Counted from the stretch's first letter, positions 24,346-34,569 are shown. The stretch: 64,000 nt of DNA from Phyllobacterium endophyticum (GCF_003010935.1 NZ_PGGN01000008.1:62001-126000), one strand, 5' to 3'. Made by a program: numbers and translations. The notes: generated by a model not told the origin, from the letters alone.

Positions 24346-26802
24346 ATGGTCGCTCTGCGTTCTTTCCGACATTCCGGCCCTTCCTTCTCTGACCTCGTCC
24401 CCTATGCCGGCCTGGTGTCGAATGGCATAATCCTCCTCAAGGACGGCTCACTGATGGCCGGCTGGTATTTCGCGGGTCCAGACTCGGAGAGTTCTACAAA
24501 CGCCGAGCGAAACGAGGTCAGCCGGCAGATCAACATGATCCTGTCACGCCTCGGTTCTGGCTGGATGATCCAGGTCGAGGCGGTGCGCGTTCCGACAACA
24601 GATTATCCGGCTGACGCGGATTGCCATTTTCCCGATCCCGTCACACGAGCGATCGACGCCGAGCGACGGGCGCATTTCCGGCGGGAAAGAGGACATTTCG
24701 AAAGCCGCCACGCTCTGATCCTGACCTACCGACCGCCCGAGCGCAGACACACGAGGCTGACCCGGTATATCTATTCGGACGCCGAAAGCCGTTCGGCATC
24801 CTATGCCGATTTGGCACTGCAGAGTTTCGAGACATCGATCCGCGAAGTCGAGCAGTATCTCGGCAACGTCATTTCCATCCGCCGGATGGTGACACAGGAG
24901 GTCGAAGGGCGCGGCGGGTTCCGCACGGCCCGCTATGACGAACTCTTCCAGTTCGTGCGCTTCTGCATCACCGCCGAGAACCATCCGATCCGGCTTCCGG
25001 ACATTCCGATGTATCTCGACTGGCTGGTCACGGCCGAACTGCAGCATGGGCTCGCCCCCAAGATCGAGAACCGGTTTCTGGGCGTGGTCGCAATCGACGG
25101 GCTGCCGGCGGAAAGCTGGCCCGGTATCCTCAATTCCCTCGACCTGATGCCGCTGACTTATCGCTGGTCAAGCCGTTTCGTCTTCCTCGATGAGCAGGAG
25201 GCGAGGGCAAAGCTTGAGCGCACGAGAAAGAAATGGCAGCAAAAGGTACGGCCGTTCTTCGACCAACTCTTTCAGACGCAAAGCCGGTCGGTCGATCAGG
25301 ATGCGATGCTGATGGTCGCCGAGACTGAGGATGCCATTGCGGAAGCATCCTCGCAGCTCGTCGCCTACGGCTATTACACGCCGGTTATCGTCCTCTTTGA
25401 CGAGAAAAGTGCTCGCCTGCATGAAAAATGCGAGGCCGTGCGCCGGTTGATCCAGGCCGAAGGGTTCGGCGCGCGTATCGAAACCCTGAATGCGACCGAC
25501 GCCTTCCTCGGTTCGCTTCCAGGCAACTGGTACGCCAATATCCGTGAACCGCTGGTCAACACTCGCAATCTCGCCGATCTCATCCCGCTGAACTCGGTCT
25601 GGTCCGGCAGCCCCACGGCACCTTGCCCTTTCTATTCGCCCAGCTCGCCGCCGCTGATGCAGGTCGCCAGCGGATCCACGCCCTTCCGGCTGAACCTTCA
25701 CGTTGACGACGTCGGACATACGCTAGTGTTCGGTCCGACGGGCTCTGGCAAATCGACCTTGCTGGCGCTGATCGCGGCTCAGTTTCGGCGTTATGCCGAT
25801 GCCCAGATTTTCGCGTTTGACAAAGGCCGCTCGATGTTGCCGCTGACGCTGGCCGCCGGCGGTGCCCACTACGAGATCGGTGGCGAGACCGACCGGGAGG
25901 GGAGGGCACTTGCATTCTGCCCGCTGTCAGATCTCTCGACTAATACCGACCGGGCCTGGGCGACAGAATGGGTCGAGACGCTGGTGGCGTTGCAGGGTGT
26001 GACGATTAAGCCTGACGACCGCAATGCCATATCCCGCCAGATCGGCTTGATGGCCGAAGCGCGCGGCCGATCGCTTTCGGATTTTGTCTCCGGCGTCCAG
26101 ATGCGCGAGATCAAGGAGGCGTTGCACCACTATACGGTGGACGGACCGATGGGACAGCTGCTCGACGCGGAAGCCGACGGGCTTGCGCTCGGGGCACTGC
26201 AGACATTCGAGCTCGAGGAGCTTATGAACATGGGTGAGCGGAACCTCGTGCCTGTGCTCACCTATCTCTTCCGCCGTATCGAAAAGCGCCTCACCGGAGC
26301 TCCAAGCCTCATTATACTCGACGAGGCCTGGCTCATGCTCGGGCATCCGGCTTTCCGGGACAAGATCCGCGAATGGCTGAAGGTGCTGCGGAAGGCCAAT
26401 TGCGCGGTAGTGCTGGCAACGCAGTCTATCTCTGACGCTGAGCGCTCCGGCATCATCGATGTGCTGAAAGAAAGCTGCCCGACCAAGATTTGCCTGCCCA
26501 ATGGCGCGGCGCGCGAGGCCGGCACGCGTGAGTTCTATGAACGCATCGGGTTCAACGAACGCCAGATCGAGATTGTCGCCACTGCCCTTCCGAAGCGCGA
26601 ATATTACGTCGCCTCTCCCGAAGGCCGGCGTCTCTTCGACATGGCGCTTGGGCCGATTGCGCTCTCATTTGTCGGCGCGTCCGGCAAGGACGATCTGAAG
26701 CAGATCCGTGCACTGTATTCTCAACACGGGCCCGGATGGCCTCTCCGTTGGCTCGAACAGAGGGGGATCGGCCATGCCGTTACATATTTTCCAATCGTCT
26801 AA
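24346..26802 (+). CDS. trbE: Conjugal transfer ATPase TrbE (VirB4 family)
   Basis: An 818-aa VirB4-type ATPase, the usual length for TrbE. The N-terminal CagE/TrbE/VirB domain precedes a RecA-like ATPase with Walker A GPTGSGKSTLLALI (K469) and Walker B SLIILDEAWLML (D659). The ATG at 24346 has TTGAGGACA upstream and begins 8 bp after trbD; a TTG at 24322 would overlap it. The enzyme energises mating-pore assembly and pilin extraction. Confidence 0.97.
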   Translation: MVALRSFRHSGPSFSDLVPYAGLVSNGIILLKDGSLMAGWYFAGPDSESSTNAERNEVSRQINMILSRLGSGWMIQVEAVRVPTTDYPADADCHFPDPVTRAIDAERRAHFRRERGHFESRHALILTYRPPERRHTRLTRYIYSDAESRSASYADLALQSFETSIREVEQYLGNVISIRRMVTQEVEGRGGFRTARYDELFQFVRFCITAENHPIRLPDIPMYLDWLVTAELQHGLAPKIENRFLGVVAIDGLPAESWPGILNSLDLMPLTYRWSSRFVFLDEQEARAKLERTRKKWQQKVRPFFDQLFQTQSRSVDQDAMLMVAETEDAIAEASSQLVAYGYYTPVIVLFDEKSARLHEKCEAVRRLIQAEGFGARIETLNATDAFLGSLPGNWYANIREPLVNTRNLADLIPLNSVWSGSPTAPCPFYSPSSPPLMQVASGSTPFRLNLHVDDVGHTLVFGPTGSGKSTLLALIAAQFRRYADAQIFAFDKGRSMLPLTLAAGGAHYEIGGETDREGRALAFCPLSDLSTNTDRAWATEWVETLVALQGVTIKPDDRNAISRQIGLMAEARGRSLSDFVSGVQMREIKEALHHYTVDGPMGQLLDAEADGLALGALQTFELEELMNMGERNLVPVLTYLFRRIEKRLTGAPSLIILDEAWLMLGHPAFRDKIREWLKVLRKANCAVVLATQSISDAERSGIIDVLKESCPTKICLPNGAAREAGTREFYERIGFNERQIEIVATALPKREYYVASPEGRRLFDMALGPIALSFVGASGKDDLKQIRALYSQHGPGWPLRWLEQRGIGHAVTYFPIV

Positions 26803-27586
26803 CAGTGGCGTGAAACGCTCCGCCGCGCTGGCGGCGATTTTCGCTCTCGCAAGCACGTCGCCGCTGGAGGCTGGCGGCGTGACCGGACAGGCGACCGAGT
26901 GGACGCAGCTTGCCAATAACACCGAGCTGGTCAGCCTCGTTGGCAAGTCGGCGGAACAGGTCCACAACCAGATCAACCAGATTAGCCAGCTAGCCGAGCA
27001 GATCCAGAACCAGCTCAACATTTACAGCAACATGCTGCAGAACACCGCGCAATTGCCGAACCACATCTGGGGACGAGTCGAGGGTGATCTCAACAGGCTG
27101 CAGAGCATTGTTTCCCAGGGGCAAGGCGTTGCCTTTTCAATGGGCAATATCGACGACGTGCTGAAGCAGCGGTTCCAGAGCTTTGCCGACTTCAAGTCGA
27201 ACCTGCCGGACGGCGCTTCCTTTTCTTCATCCTATCAGAACTGGTCGAACACCAACCGGGACACGATCGCTGGAACCTTGAAGGCCGCCAACCTGACGGC
27301 CGAGCAGTTTTCCTCGGAAGAATCGACTATGTCCTCCCTCCGGTCGATGTCGGAAAGCGCCGACGGTCAGATGAAGGCGCTGCAGGTCGGCCACGAGATC
27401 GCCACACAGGAGGTAGCGCAGATGCAGAAGCTCCGCGGCCTTGTTTCCCAGCAGATGACGATGATGGGGACCTGGTATCAGTCCGAGCAGGCACAGAAGG
27501 ATCTGGCGCAAGCCCGCCGTGAGGAATTTTTCAAGTCGACGCCGCCGGCGATGTCTGGCGGACAGGAGATGAAGCCCAGATGGTAA
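26774..27586 (+). CDS. trbJ: Conjugal transfer protein TrbJ (VirB5-like)
   Basis: A 270-aa secreted helical protein: signal peptide (SAALAAIFALASTSPLEAG) and a long coiled-coil region (HNQINQISQLAEQIQNQLNIY). TrbJ/VirB5 proteins are minor pilus components. It overlaps trbE by 29 bp. Its last nine residues, GGQEMKPRW, recur at the end of TrbK. Confidence 0.93.
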   Translation: MPLHIFQSSNSGVKRSAALAAIFALASTSPLEAGGVTGQATEWTQLANNTELVSLVGKSAEQVHNQINQISQLAEQIQNQLNIYSNMLQNTAQLPNHIWGRVEGDLNRLQSIVSQGQGVAFSMGNIDDVLKQRFQSFADFKSNLPDGASFSSSYQNWSNTNRDTIAGTLKAANLTAEQFSSEESTMSSLRSMSESADGQMKALQVGHEIATQEVAQMQKLRGLVSQQMTMMGTWYQSEQAQKDLAQARREEFFKSTPPAMSGGQEMKPRW

Positions 27587-27810
27587 TCTCGAAGCGATTC
27601 TTCATCGTCGTGCTCTTCGCCGTTGCGGCCGGCGCCGGCGGAGCTGTGTGGCTCTTTTCTCAATCCGACGATCCCTCGCGGCCATCCCCCGGAAGTGCCG
27701 CGTCCGGATCTCTGCACAGCGATGACGGGCGCAAGCGCGCAGCGAAATTCTTCAGCGGCCAGAAGAATTACGACCTGACAGGCGGGCAGGAGATGAAACC
27801 GCGATGGTAG
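27580..27810 (+). CDS. trbK: TrbK, putative entry-exclusion protein
   Basis: A 76-aa protein with one N-terminal hydrophobic segment (RFFIVVLFAVAAGAGGAVWLF) and a polar tail. RP4 TrbK is a lipoprotein that blocks entry of a related plasmid; this one has no cysteine and so no lipobox, as seen in Ti-type TrbK. Its ATG overlaps the trbJ stop and its tail ends in GGQEMKPRW like TrbJ. Confidence 0.88.
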   Translation: MVISKRFFIVVLFAVAAGAGGAVWLFSQSDDPSRPSPGSAASGSLHSDDGRKRAAKFFSGQKNYDLTGGQEMKPRW

Positions 27811-29003
27811 TCGACAGGACTTTAGGTGTGCGGCTTCTCCCGATCGTACTGGCGCTTGGTGTCGTGGTCGTAGCAGATCCGGCACTCGCGCAGGACGGCA
27901 ATGTGTTGACGACGCTGGAGAACCAGGTCGTCACAGCAGCAAAAGACTGGGAGGACACGATCAGCAGCGCCGCCCGTTCGCTATTCTGGATCCTCGCCGG
28001 TATCGAGGTCGGCATTGCCGCGGTGTGGCTGGCCCTTCAGGCCGCCTCTCTCGACGCCTGGTTCGCCGAGCTCGTACGCCGGATCATGTTCATCGGCTTC
28101 TTCGCCTTCGTCCTCGATCGCGGTCCGGCACTGGCGAAGGCCATCGTCGACAGCCTGTTCCAGATTGGTGCCGGCGGCGGATCCGCTTCGCCTGCAAACG
28201 TCTTCAACGCCGGCCTGACCGTGGCGTCGAAGATGTCGGAGAAGATCAGCTTTGGATTATTCGAGGACAACGCGCTGGCGCTCTCGGCAGCACTGGCGAT
28301 GATTCTCAGCGTCATCGCCTTCTCGCTCGTCGCAGCAATCTTCATATCCGTGCTCGTCGAGATGTATGTTGGCTTGCTCGCCGGCATGATCCTGCTCGGG
28401 CTCGGCGGATCGAGCTACACCAAGGACTTCGCCATACAATACCTGATTTATTCATTCTCGGTCGGAATGAAGCTGATGGCGCTGGTGATGATCGCGCGTA
28501 TCGGTTCCGAGGTGTTGATCGGCATGGCGAACGATGCCTCCGTCGGCGACCAATATCAGGCAGCGCTTGCCATCGCCGGAATCGCCGTCGTGGTGTTCGT
28601 CGTTTCAATGTATGTGCCGAACATTATCCAGGGGGTCATCCAGGGCGCCTCCGTCACCGGTGGCATGGAAACGATCCGCCATGGATCGCAGGCTACGAAC
28701 TTCGCGATCGGCACGGCGGTCGGGACGGGAGCACTCGCATGGGGCGGCGCCAAGGTTGGAGCCTCCGCATATTCCGATGCACGCAACAGCGGCTCTTCGA
28801 TGGCAGGCGCTGCCCTGAAGGGGATGGCGAGCGGCAGCGCTGCCGCCGTCGGCGCCGTGGCATCGGCGGCCCGCGATCAGGCAATGGACGGCCGCGGCAC
28901 ATATGGAACGTCAACACTTGGCCTTGCCAACGCCAAACTCGATGAAGCCAACAAAGCATCGGCGCGCAAGGGCTCCGCCGGAAAAAAGGGATCAGGGAAA
29001 TGA
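27804..29003 (+). CDS. trbL: Conjugal transfer membrane protein TrbL (VirB6 family)
   Basis: A 399-aa polytopic inner-membrane protein. A signal-like start (LLPIVLALGVVVVADPALAQ) is followed by several hydrophobic helices (for example FWILAGIEVGIAAVWLAL, ALAMILSVIAFSLVAAIFI, AIAGIAVVVFVVSMYV) and an Ala/Gly/Ser-rich hydrophilic tail. VirB6/TrbL forms part of the inner-membrane channel. The ATG overlaps the trbK stop. Confidence 0.94.
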   Translation: MVVDRTLGVRLLPIVLALGVVVVADPALAQDGNVLTTLENQVVTAAKDWEDTISSAARSLFWILAGIEVGIAAVWLALQAASLDAWFAELVRRIMFIGFFAFVLDRGPALAKAIVDSLFQIGAGGGSASPANVFNAGLTVASKMSEKISFGLFEDNALALSAALAMILSVIAFSLVAAIFISVLVEMYVGLLAGMILLGLGGSSYTKDFAIQYLIYSFSVGMKLMALVMIARIGSEVLIGMANDASVGDQYQAALAIAGIAVVVFVVSMYVPNIIQGVIQGASVTGGMETIRHGSQATNFAIGTAVGTGALAWGGAKVGASAYSDARNSGSSMAGAALKGMASGSAAAVGAVASAARDQAMDGRGTYGTSTLGLANAKLDEANKASARKGSAGKKGSGK

Positions 29004-29033
29004 GGCTCTGCAATATCAACCAGCGAGGTCCGC

Positions 29034-29699
29034 ATGGCCCCGCGTGATGCTCCGGATAATCCCTATATCGCGGCCCGCCAGGAGTGGAGCGAGCGCTACG
29101 GTTCCTACGTCAAGGCGGCGGTGGCATGGCGTATCGTCGGCGTCGTCGGCATGTTGATGGCAGTGATCGGCTTCGCCTACGCCCTTTTCCAGAGCACGCA
29201 GGTCAAGCTGGTTCCCTATATCGTCGAGGTCGACAAACTCGGCACTGCGGCGAATGCCGGCTTCCCGCAGCAGATCGAGTATGCCGATTCGCGCGTGGTA
29301 CGTGCGACGCTCGGCAGCTTCGTCTCGAACTTCCGGAGTGTCACACCGGATGCGGTTGTCCAGAAGCAATATATCGATCGCACCTACGCGCTCTTGAGGA
29401 CGTCTGATCCGGCCACCGAGAAGATCAATGCGTGGTTCAGGGCGAATTCCCCCTTCGATAAGGCCTGGAACGCCACTGTCGCGGTCGAGGTGAACAACAT
29501 CGTGGCCCTGTCGAACCAATCCTACCAGATCGACTGGACCGAATTCGAGCGTGACCGGAAGGGTGGAGAAGTCGGCCAGCCTCGGCGCTTCCGTGGCATC
29601 GCCACCGTGACGCTGACACCCCCACAGGATGAGGGCGTCATTCGCCTCAATCCCATCGGTCTCTATCTCCGCGATTTCGACTGGACAGCCCAACTTTGA
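29034..29699 (+). CDS. trbF: Conjugal transfer protein TrbF (VirB8 family)
   Basis: A 221-aa bitopic protein with one N-terminal membrane helix ([19 protein letters not shown], about residues 36-54) and a periplasmic VirB8-like domain starting [14 protein letters not shown]. VirB8 proteins nucleate the inner-membrane complex. It follows trbL by 30 bp and abuts trbG. Confidence 0.95.
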   Translation: MAPRDAPDNPYIAARQEWSERYGSYVKAAVAWRIVGVVGMLMAVIGFAYALFQSTQVKLVPYIVEVDKLGTAANAGFPQQIEYADSRVVRATLGSFVSNFRSVTPDAVVQKQYIDRTYALLRTSDPATEKINAWFRANSPFDKAWNATVAVEVNNIVALSNQSYQIDWTEFERDRKGGEVGQPRRFRGIATVTLTPPQDEGVIRLNPIGLYLRDFDWTAQL

Positions 29700-29704
29700 A
29701 AGGC

Positions 29705-30562
29705 ATGGCCCCGCATATGCTTATACGAATAAGACCCGTACCCGCCGTGCTTCCGCTCGCGGCAGCACTCGTGCTCACCGCACCGCCGCTATTTCTGGCG
29801 CAGGCCGTCGCGCAAAGCGTCAATCCCAATGAAGCGAAGGGCATTGGTATCTCCGGCCAATGGCGTGGTAGTAGCGGTCTGGTCACCAAGGGTACCGACG
29901 GCAAGGTGATTTTTCTGTTTGGCGAAGTGCAGCCCTCCGTCGCTTGCTCGCCGCTACAGGTCTGCGACATCGAGCTTCAGGCAGGAGAGGTTGTCCGTGA
30001 CGTTCTGGTCGGTGATACAGTTCGATGGAAGGTCGAGCCTGCCACCTCCGGCGCAGTCGGCGGGCAGGCGATTCATCTGATTGTCAAGCCGGCCGAGCCG
30101 GGCCTCGTCACGTCGATGGTCGTGACTACGTCGAGACGAACTTATCACATTCAGCTGAAATCGCATCCGGCCCAGTATATGGCGCGCGTCGGTTTTGAAT
30201 ATCCGGAAGACGTTGAGACCAAGCTGGCCGACATCAACGCCCGGCTGGAGGCAAGCACCATTCCCGGCGCCGGCGTCCCGGCCGAGCGATTAAATTTCGC
30301 CTATTCGCTGTCCGGCAGTGCCCGGTGGCGGCCAACGCGCGTCTACAGCGACGGCACGAAAACCTACATCCAGTTTCCTCGGTCGATTGCCGCGCAGGAT
30401 GCCCCGGTGCTTTTCGTCGTCTCCGGCGGACAGAACCGGATCGTCAATTATCGCATGAAGGACAATATGATGGTAGTCGACTATCAGGTGGACAAGGCTG
30501 TGCTGGTTTCAGGGGTCGGCTGGCACCAGCAAAAGATAACGATCAGTCGGGGAGGCCGGTAA
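29705..30562 (+). CDS. trbG: Conjugal transfer protein TrbG (VirB9 family)
   Basis: About 285 aa, secreted (signal [23 protein letters not shown]) with a VirB9/CagX domain ending in [19 protein letters not shown]. VirB9 proteins form the outer-membrane core with VirB7/VirB10. Starts at 29696 (TTG), 29705 and 29717 (ATG) are possible; I used 29705, which clears the trbF stop. Confidence 0.94.
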   Translation: MAPHMLIRIRPVPAVLPLAAALVLTAPPLFLAQAVAQSVNPNEAKGIGISGQWRGSSGLVTKGTDGKVIFLFGEVQPSVACSPLQVCDIELQAGEVVRDVLVGDTVRWKVEPATSGAVGGQAIHLIVKPAEPGLVTSMVVTTSRRTYHIQLKSHPAQYMARVGFEYPEDVETKLADINARLEASTIPGAGVPAERLNFAYSLSGSARWRPTRVYSDGTKTYIQFPRSIAAQDAPVLFVVSGGQNRIVNYRMKDNMMVVDYQVDKAVLVSGVGWHQQKITISRGGR

Positions 30563-31014
30563 TGGGGCGGGCTTCATTCCGATCGTTTGCAGCGACGTGT
30601 TTTCTTGCTCTCACGACGGCCGGCTGCCAGGCGGTCGATCCGGATGCGATGGTCGCGGGCGATGCGCCGGCAGAGATCTCCGGTCTGGCGGCAAGCGCAA
30701 TCGCCGGCGACATGGTGAGCAGGCTGACCGAGCAGATCGGACCTGGTACCTCCACCATCGTTTTAAAGCAGGACGCTTCGCCCTTTGGCAAGGCGTTGGA
30801 AGCATCGCTCAGAGGCTGGGGCTACGCCATTGTGACGGATCAGAAGTCGGACGGCAAGTCGAAGCCGGTCGCACTTGCCTATGTGATCTCGCGGTCCGAT
30901 GGCCAGATTCTGGCGCGGCTGTCGACGGCGAGTGTCGAGATCGGCCGTGCTTACAGCGCAAGCGCAACGGGGGCCACACCGGTCAGTCCGCTTTCCGTCA
31001 TGCAACGCGGATAG
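30562..31014 (+). CDS. trbH: TrbH lipoprotein (VirB7-like position)
   Basis: A 150-aa lipoprotein: signal sequence [18 protein letters not shown] with a lipobox ending at Cys23 (LTTAGC). TrbH sits between TrbG and TrbI in the operon, as in Ti plasmids, and is thought to anchor the outer-membrane core. The ATG overlaps the trbG stop by one base, with GGGGAGG upstream. Confidence 0.9.
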   Translation: MGRASFRSFAATCFLALTTAGCQAVDPDAMVAGDAPAEISGLAASAIAGDMVSRLTEQIGPGTSTIVLKQDASPFGKALEASLRGWGYAIVTDQKSDGKSKPVALAYVISRSDGQILARLSTASVEIGRAYSASATGATPVSPLSVMQRG

Positions 31015-31023
31015 GGAGGACCC

Positions 31024-32331
31024 ATGGCTCAATCCCTGAAGCTGGGCGGAGTGCCGGAGGACGGCGGCAATTCCGGGATCCGACGGATCAATCGTTTGCC
31101 GATCATCATTGTGATCGGTCTCGTCATCGCCTTTCTCGCGGTCATTTCCTACGGCCTTGCATCGCGAGGCCTCTATTTCCGGGGCGGCCCCGGCCTTGAC
31201 CAAACAGGGGGCAATCCTGCCTCGACCTATGCCGACCAGCTCAAACGCGGGGTGAGCGACGGTATCATCGGTGAACCTGTTCAGACCCCGGCATTTCAGC
31301 CGACTCCAGTCGGAACGAAAAAGGAACCGACATCCAATCCTTTCGCGGCGGAGCCACGCCAACTTCAGCAAGAAGAGAAATCCTCGCTCGAGCCTGATGC
31401 GGTCTGGAAAGCCCGCCTGCAGCGCGAGCAGAATGAGCAGTATTTGCGCGAACGCCAGCGGCAGCGCATGGCGCGTCTTCAAGCGAGCGACGCCGCCTAT
31501 GAGGCGCCGCTCGCCATCGATAAGAGCAAGGTCGATGCGCAGGCAAAGGCGGCCACCGATATAGCGACGGGGAGTATGGCCGCGAACGCCGCACCACCGG
31601 GATCGGCGGCAGACCTCTATGCTGCGGCTCTACAGGCGGGTCTCGGTGGGCAGAACCTCGACCCAAACGGGCAACGGACCAAGGAAGACTTCTTCAACGC
31701 CGATATCAAGGAACTCGGCTATCTGCCGAACAAGGTGGTGCCGCAGCAGTCTCCCTTTGAACTGAAGCGCGGCTCGGTCATCCCGGCAACGCTGATCACC
31801 GGCATCAACTCGGATCTTCCCGGGCGCATCACGGCGCAGGTCAGCCAAAACGTATTTGACTCAGCCACAGGGCATCGCCTTTTGATCCCGCAGGGCACGA
31901 AACTATTCGGTCGCTATGACAGCAAAGTATCCTTCGGTCAGTCCAGGGCACTCGTGGTCTGGACCGATATCATCTTTCCAAACGGCTCTACACTCCAGAT
32001 CGGGGGCATGGCCGGCGAGGACGCTCAAGGTTATGGCGGCTTCAATGATAAGGTGAACAACCACTATCTCAGAACGTTCGGTGCGGCGGTCCTTGTCGCT
32101 CTCATCGGCAGTGGCATTGATGCGGCGACTCCGGAGAGCTCAACCTTGGCGATTCGCGACGCCACCTCCGATGCGGCACGTCGCAATTTCACCGACACGT
32201 TCCGCCGGGTTGCCGAACGCACGATCGACAGAAACCTCGACGTGCAGCCTGAACTGGAGATCCGGCAAGGATACACGTTCAATGTCCTCGTTGACCAAGA
32301 CATTATCTTTCCTGGTGTCTACCAGGGCTAG
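31024..32331 (+). CDS. trbI: Conjugal transfer protein TrbI (VirB10 family)
   Basis: A 435-aa VirB10-type protein. One membrane helix near residue 25-45 (LPIIIVIGLVIAFLAVISYGL) is followed by a proline- and charge-rich periplasmic linker with a coiled coil (LQREQNEQYLRERQRQRM), and the C-terminal beta-barrel domain (IPQGTKLFGRYDSKV, FNVLVDQDIIFPG). VirB10 spans both membranes and gates the channel. It is the last gene of the operon. Confidence 0.96.
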   Translation: MAQSLKLGGVPEDGGNSGIRRINRLPIIIVIGLVIAFLAVISYGLASRGLYFRGGPGLDQTGGNPASTYADQLKRGVSDGIIGEPVQTPAFQPTPVGTKKEPTSNPFAAEPRQLQQEEKSSLEPDAVWKARLQREQNEQYLRERQRQRMARLQASDAAYEAPLAIDKSKVDAQAKAATDIATGSMAANAAPPGSAADLYAAALQAGLGGQNLDPNGQRTKEDFFNADIKELGYLPNKVVPQQSPFELKRGSVIPATLITGINSDLPGRITAQVSQNVFDSATGHRLLIPQGTKLFGRYDSKVSFGQSRALVVWTDIIFPNGSTLQIGGMAGEDAQGYGGFNDKVNNHYLRTFGAAVLVALIGSGIDAATPESSTLAIRDATSDAARRNFTDTFRRVAERTIDRNLDVQPELEIRQGYTFNVLVDQDIIFPGVYQG

Positions 32332-32758
32332 CTGTCGCGTCCGTTGACGTCTCGTGCCGCGAACCGCCTCAAGATGATCTTATCGATCACACAGATGCCT
32401 GAGATTTCGTTATCGCAGCGCGCAGTACGAACCTTTCGGAAAGAGTGTCAATATTGACTTAATGGACTTATGCTTTCGGAGCACTCGTTGGATCAAAGAG
32501 AATATACTGTAGTGACTACATCAACATGGGCGGCTTGACGTTGGCAGATTTCTCAAGATCGGGATGTCGGTTCATCGACGGTACATGCCTGCGTTATGGG
32601 CATGCACAACGCGTTTAGGCAGATCGATTAAAATATCGCTTTCGATTCATGCCTGGCGCCTTCGCCAGCACGGATGTTGGATCAATTCACCACTAATCTG
32701 AAATACGTCGCCATTGGTCAGACAGAAAACTTGCTCTAATGCTCGTCATCCCGCTATG
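32332..32758. other. Gap between trb operon and D-amino-acid block
   Basis: About 430 bp, AT-richer than the trb genes, where the conjugation operon and the leftward catabolic genes converge. No gene, RNA or clear terminator stem was recognised. Genes traR and traM, sometimes found near trbI, are absent. Confidence 0.5.
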
Positions 32759-33997
32759 TCAGCTGAAATCTTCAAAATCCAGTTCCGGCTTCCTGCCAAG
32801 CATTTCGTCGGTGACCAAGGTCGCTGTCCCACAAGACCATGTCCAGCCCAAGTGACCGTGCCCGGTGTTGAAAAAGAGGTTGGTATGGCGCCGGCGTCCG
32901 AGAATTGGCGTGCCGGACGGCGTCATCGGGCGCAGGCCAGCCCAGTATGACGGCTTCGAGAAGTCGGCGCCATCTGGAAACAGCTGGCGCGCCGCTTTGA
33001 TGATATGGTTGAAATCCTCTGGTCGATGCGACTTATCGTGACCGCAAAATTCTGCGGTACCCGTGAATCGAAGCCGGTCCTTGAATTTGGCCCAAGCTAT
33101 AAGATTGTGCTCGTCCAGCCCTCCTACTTGTGGCCAAAAGTGGCTGTCATCGATCGGAAACGTCACCGAATAGCCTTTAACGGGGTAGATCGGCACCTTG
33201 TAGCCGAGGAACTTGGCGAGCCGCGGTGAGAGCGTTCCGGCTGCTATAACGAAGCGATCAGCCAAAAGGCGACCGGCCGTGGTTGACACCGAAGCCACGT
33301 CACGCCCCGAGGTTTCAAAGCCTGTGACCTCGGTGTTGAACCTGAAGTCGACGCCAAGTCCGACGCAACGCGCGTACAGAGCACGGGTGAAGAGGTGAGC
33401 GTCACCCGTCTCGTCCGTGGGGCAGTAGAGGCCGCCAGCGAGTTCGTCGCGCAGGTGCTTGAGCGCGGGTTCGACCTCGACAACTTTGCTCATCGGGAGA
33501 GCCTGGAGATCTAGCCCGTTGTCGGTCATGACCTTCATGTTCACGGTGGCAAGATCGAGTGCCTTTTGTGATCTGTGCAGATAGAGTAGGCCTTTGGAGC
33601 GGCCCTCGAAATTGAGTCCCTCCTTTTGCCGCAACTCCTGTAGTTTCCGCTGGGAGTATTTCGAAAGGCGTGCCTTGCGCGATGTAAAGAGATGAGCCTT
33701 TGCGTTCGTGCAGTTCTTCAAGAACTCCCAGCACCAGGCATACATCGCAGGGTCAAGCGTAGGCTTCAGCCTGAGGGCCTGTCCATCCGTGAACAGCGAT
33801 TTGATCAGTGTGATCGGAGCTTGTGGCGACGCCCACGTGTAGGAATGACCGGGGCAAATAAGTCCGGCATTTGCGAAGCTCGTCTCAAGCGCAACGCCTG
33901 AGGCCTTTTCGACGACTGTTACGGTCTCTCCTGCAATCGCGAGGTAATAGGCAGTGGTAACGCCTGCAAGGCCACCGCCTATTATGATTACTCTCAT
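32759..33997 (-). CDS. dadA: D-amino-acid dehydrogenase, FAD-dependent (DadA-like)
   Basis: A 412-aa DAO-family flavoprotein. The N-terminal dinucleotide motif is VIIIGGGLAGVTTAYYLA, followed by VVEKASGVALETSFANAG and the C-terminal GTPILGRRRHTNLFFNTGHGHLGWT, all typical of DadA (usual length about 415). It oxidises D-amino acids to 2-oxo acids and ammonia and passes electrons to the respiratory chain at the inner membrane. With the D-aminopeptidase, peptide transporter and RidA nearby it completes a D-peptide route. Confidence 0.93.
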   Translation of the reverse strand: MRVIIIGGGLAGVTTAYYLAIAGETVTVVEKASGVALETSFANAGLICPGHSYTWASPQAPITLIKSLFTDGQALRLKPTLDPAMYAWCWEFLKNCTNAKAHLFTSRKARLSKYSQRKLQELRQKEGLNFEGRSKGLLYLHRSQKALDLATVNMKVMTDNGLDLQALPMSKVVEVEPALKHLRDELAGGLYCPTDETGDAHLFTRALYARCVGLGVDFRFNTEVTGFETSGRDVASVSTTAGRLLADRFVIAAGTLSPRLAKFLGYKVPIYPVKGYSVTFPIDDSHFWPQVGGLDEHNLIAWAKFKDRLRFTGTAEFCGHDKSHRPEDFNHIIKAARQLFPDGADFSKPSYWAGLRPMTPSGTPILGRRRHTNLFFNTGHGHLGWTWSCGTATLVTDEMLGRKPELDFEDFS

Positions 33998-34063
33998 GTC
34001 AAGAGTCCCGGCATTTTCACGTCCTAAAAAAATCAGCCATCGTGTCTGGGTGCTGCAAAGCCA

Positions 34064-34447
34064 TCAGCGGCGAAGCTCGCTGACATCAGCCTGCGCGAGG
34101 ATCTCGATATCGGCACCCGGCACGATCAGACCGGCGATGAATGTCGCGCGGACAGGATAGGGCTTGTTGAAGAACTTGGCATATACTGAGTTCATGCCTT
34201 GGAAATGCTTGTGATCGGTGAGAAACACCTGCACCTGAAACACGTCGTCCATTGTCGCGCCAGCGGCTTCAACCGATTGCATCAGGTTCCTCAGAGTCTG
34301 CTCAGTCTGGGCCTCGATCCCACCTGCCTCGATCGATCCATCCGCGAGGCTTGGAATGCTGCAAACATAAAGCGTCCCGTTTGCAATGCCGGCTAATTCG
34401 ACCGGGGACTTGCCTTCGGGAAGTCCTGTGTTGACGATTTGGCGCAT
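34064..34447 (-). CDS. RidA-family 2-iminoacid deaminase
   Basis: A 127-aa RidA/YjgF/UK114 protein (usual length 125-130) with the conserved ends NLMQSVEAAGATMDDVFQVQVFL and PYPVRATFIAGLIVPGADIEI. The ATG at 34447 has GGAGG six bases upstream. RidA hydrolyses reactive enamine/imine products such as those made by D-amino-acid dehydrogenase, which lies 66 bp downstream. Confidence 0.92.
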   Translation of the reverse strand: MRQIVNTGLPEGKSPVELAGIANGTLYVCSIPSLADGSIEAGGIEAQTEQTLRNLMQSVEAAGATMDDVFQVQVFLTDHKHFQGMNSVYAKFFNKPYPVRATFIAGLIVPGADIEILAQADVSELRR

Positions 34448-34554
34448 GGTCACCTCCTTGTGCTGTTCGATACTTAAAACTCGGCATCCGAAGCGGAAAC
34501 CGATCTAACGCACCGACAGTAAAGGCTTCATTCGCGCGCGAATACGCGTGGATT

Positions 34555-34569
34555 TTTCACCCCGCGAAA
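34555..34569. promoter_or_regulatory. Candidate IclR box upstream of ridA-dadA
   Basis: TTTCACCCCGCGAAA matches the consensus TTTCGCCTGGCGAAA at 12 of 15 positions and sits about 110 bp before the RidA start. It is the weakest of the sites in this block. Confidence 0.4.

Noticed and set aside
27580-27810. TrbK as a lipoprotein like RP4 TrbK
   Set aside because: The sequence contains no cysteine, so there is no lipobox.
28025-28945. A 306-codon plus-strand frame inside trbL
   Set aside because: Its product is arginine-rich and featureless, typical of an alternate frame in a GC-rich gene, while TrbL fits the operon order and has membrane helices.
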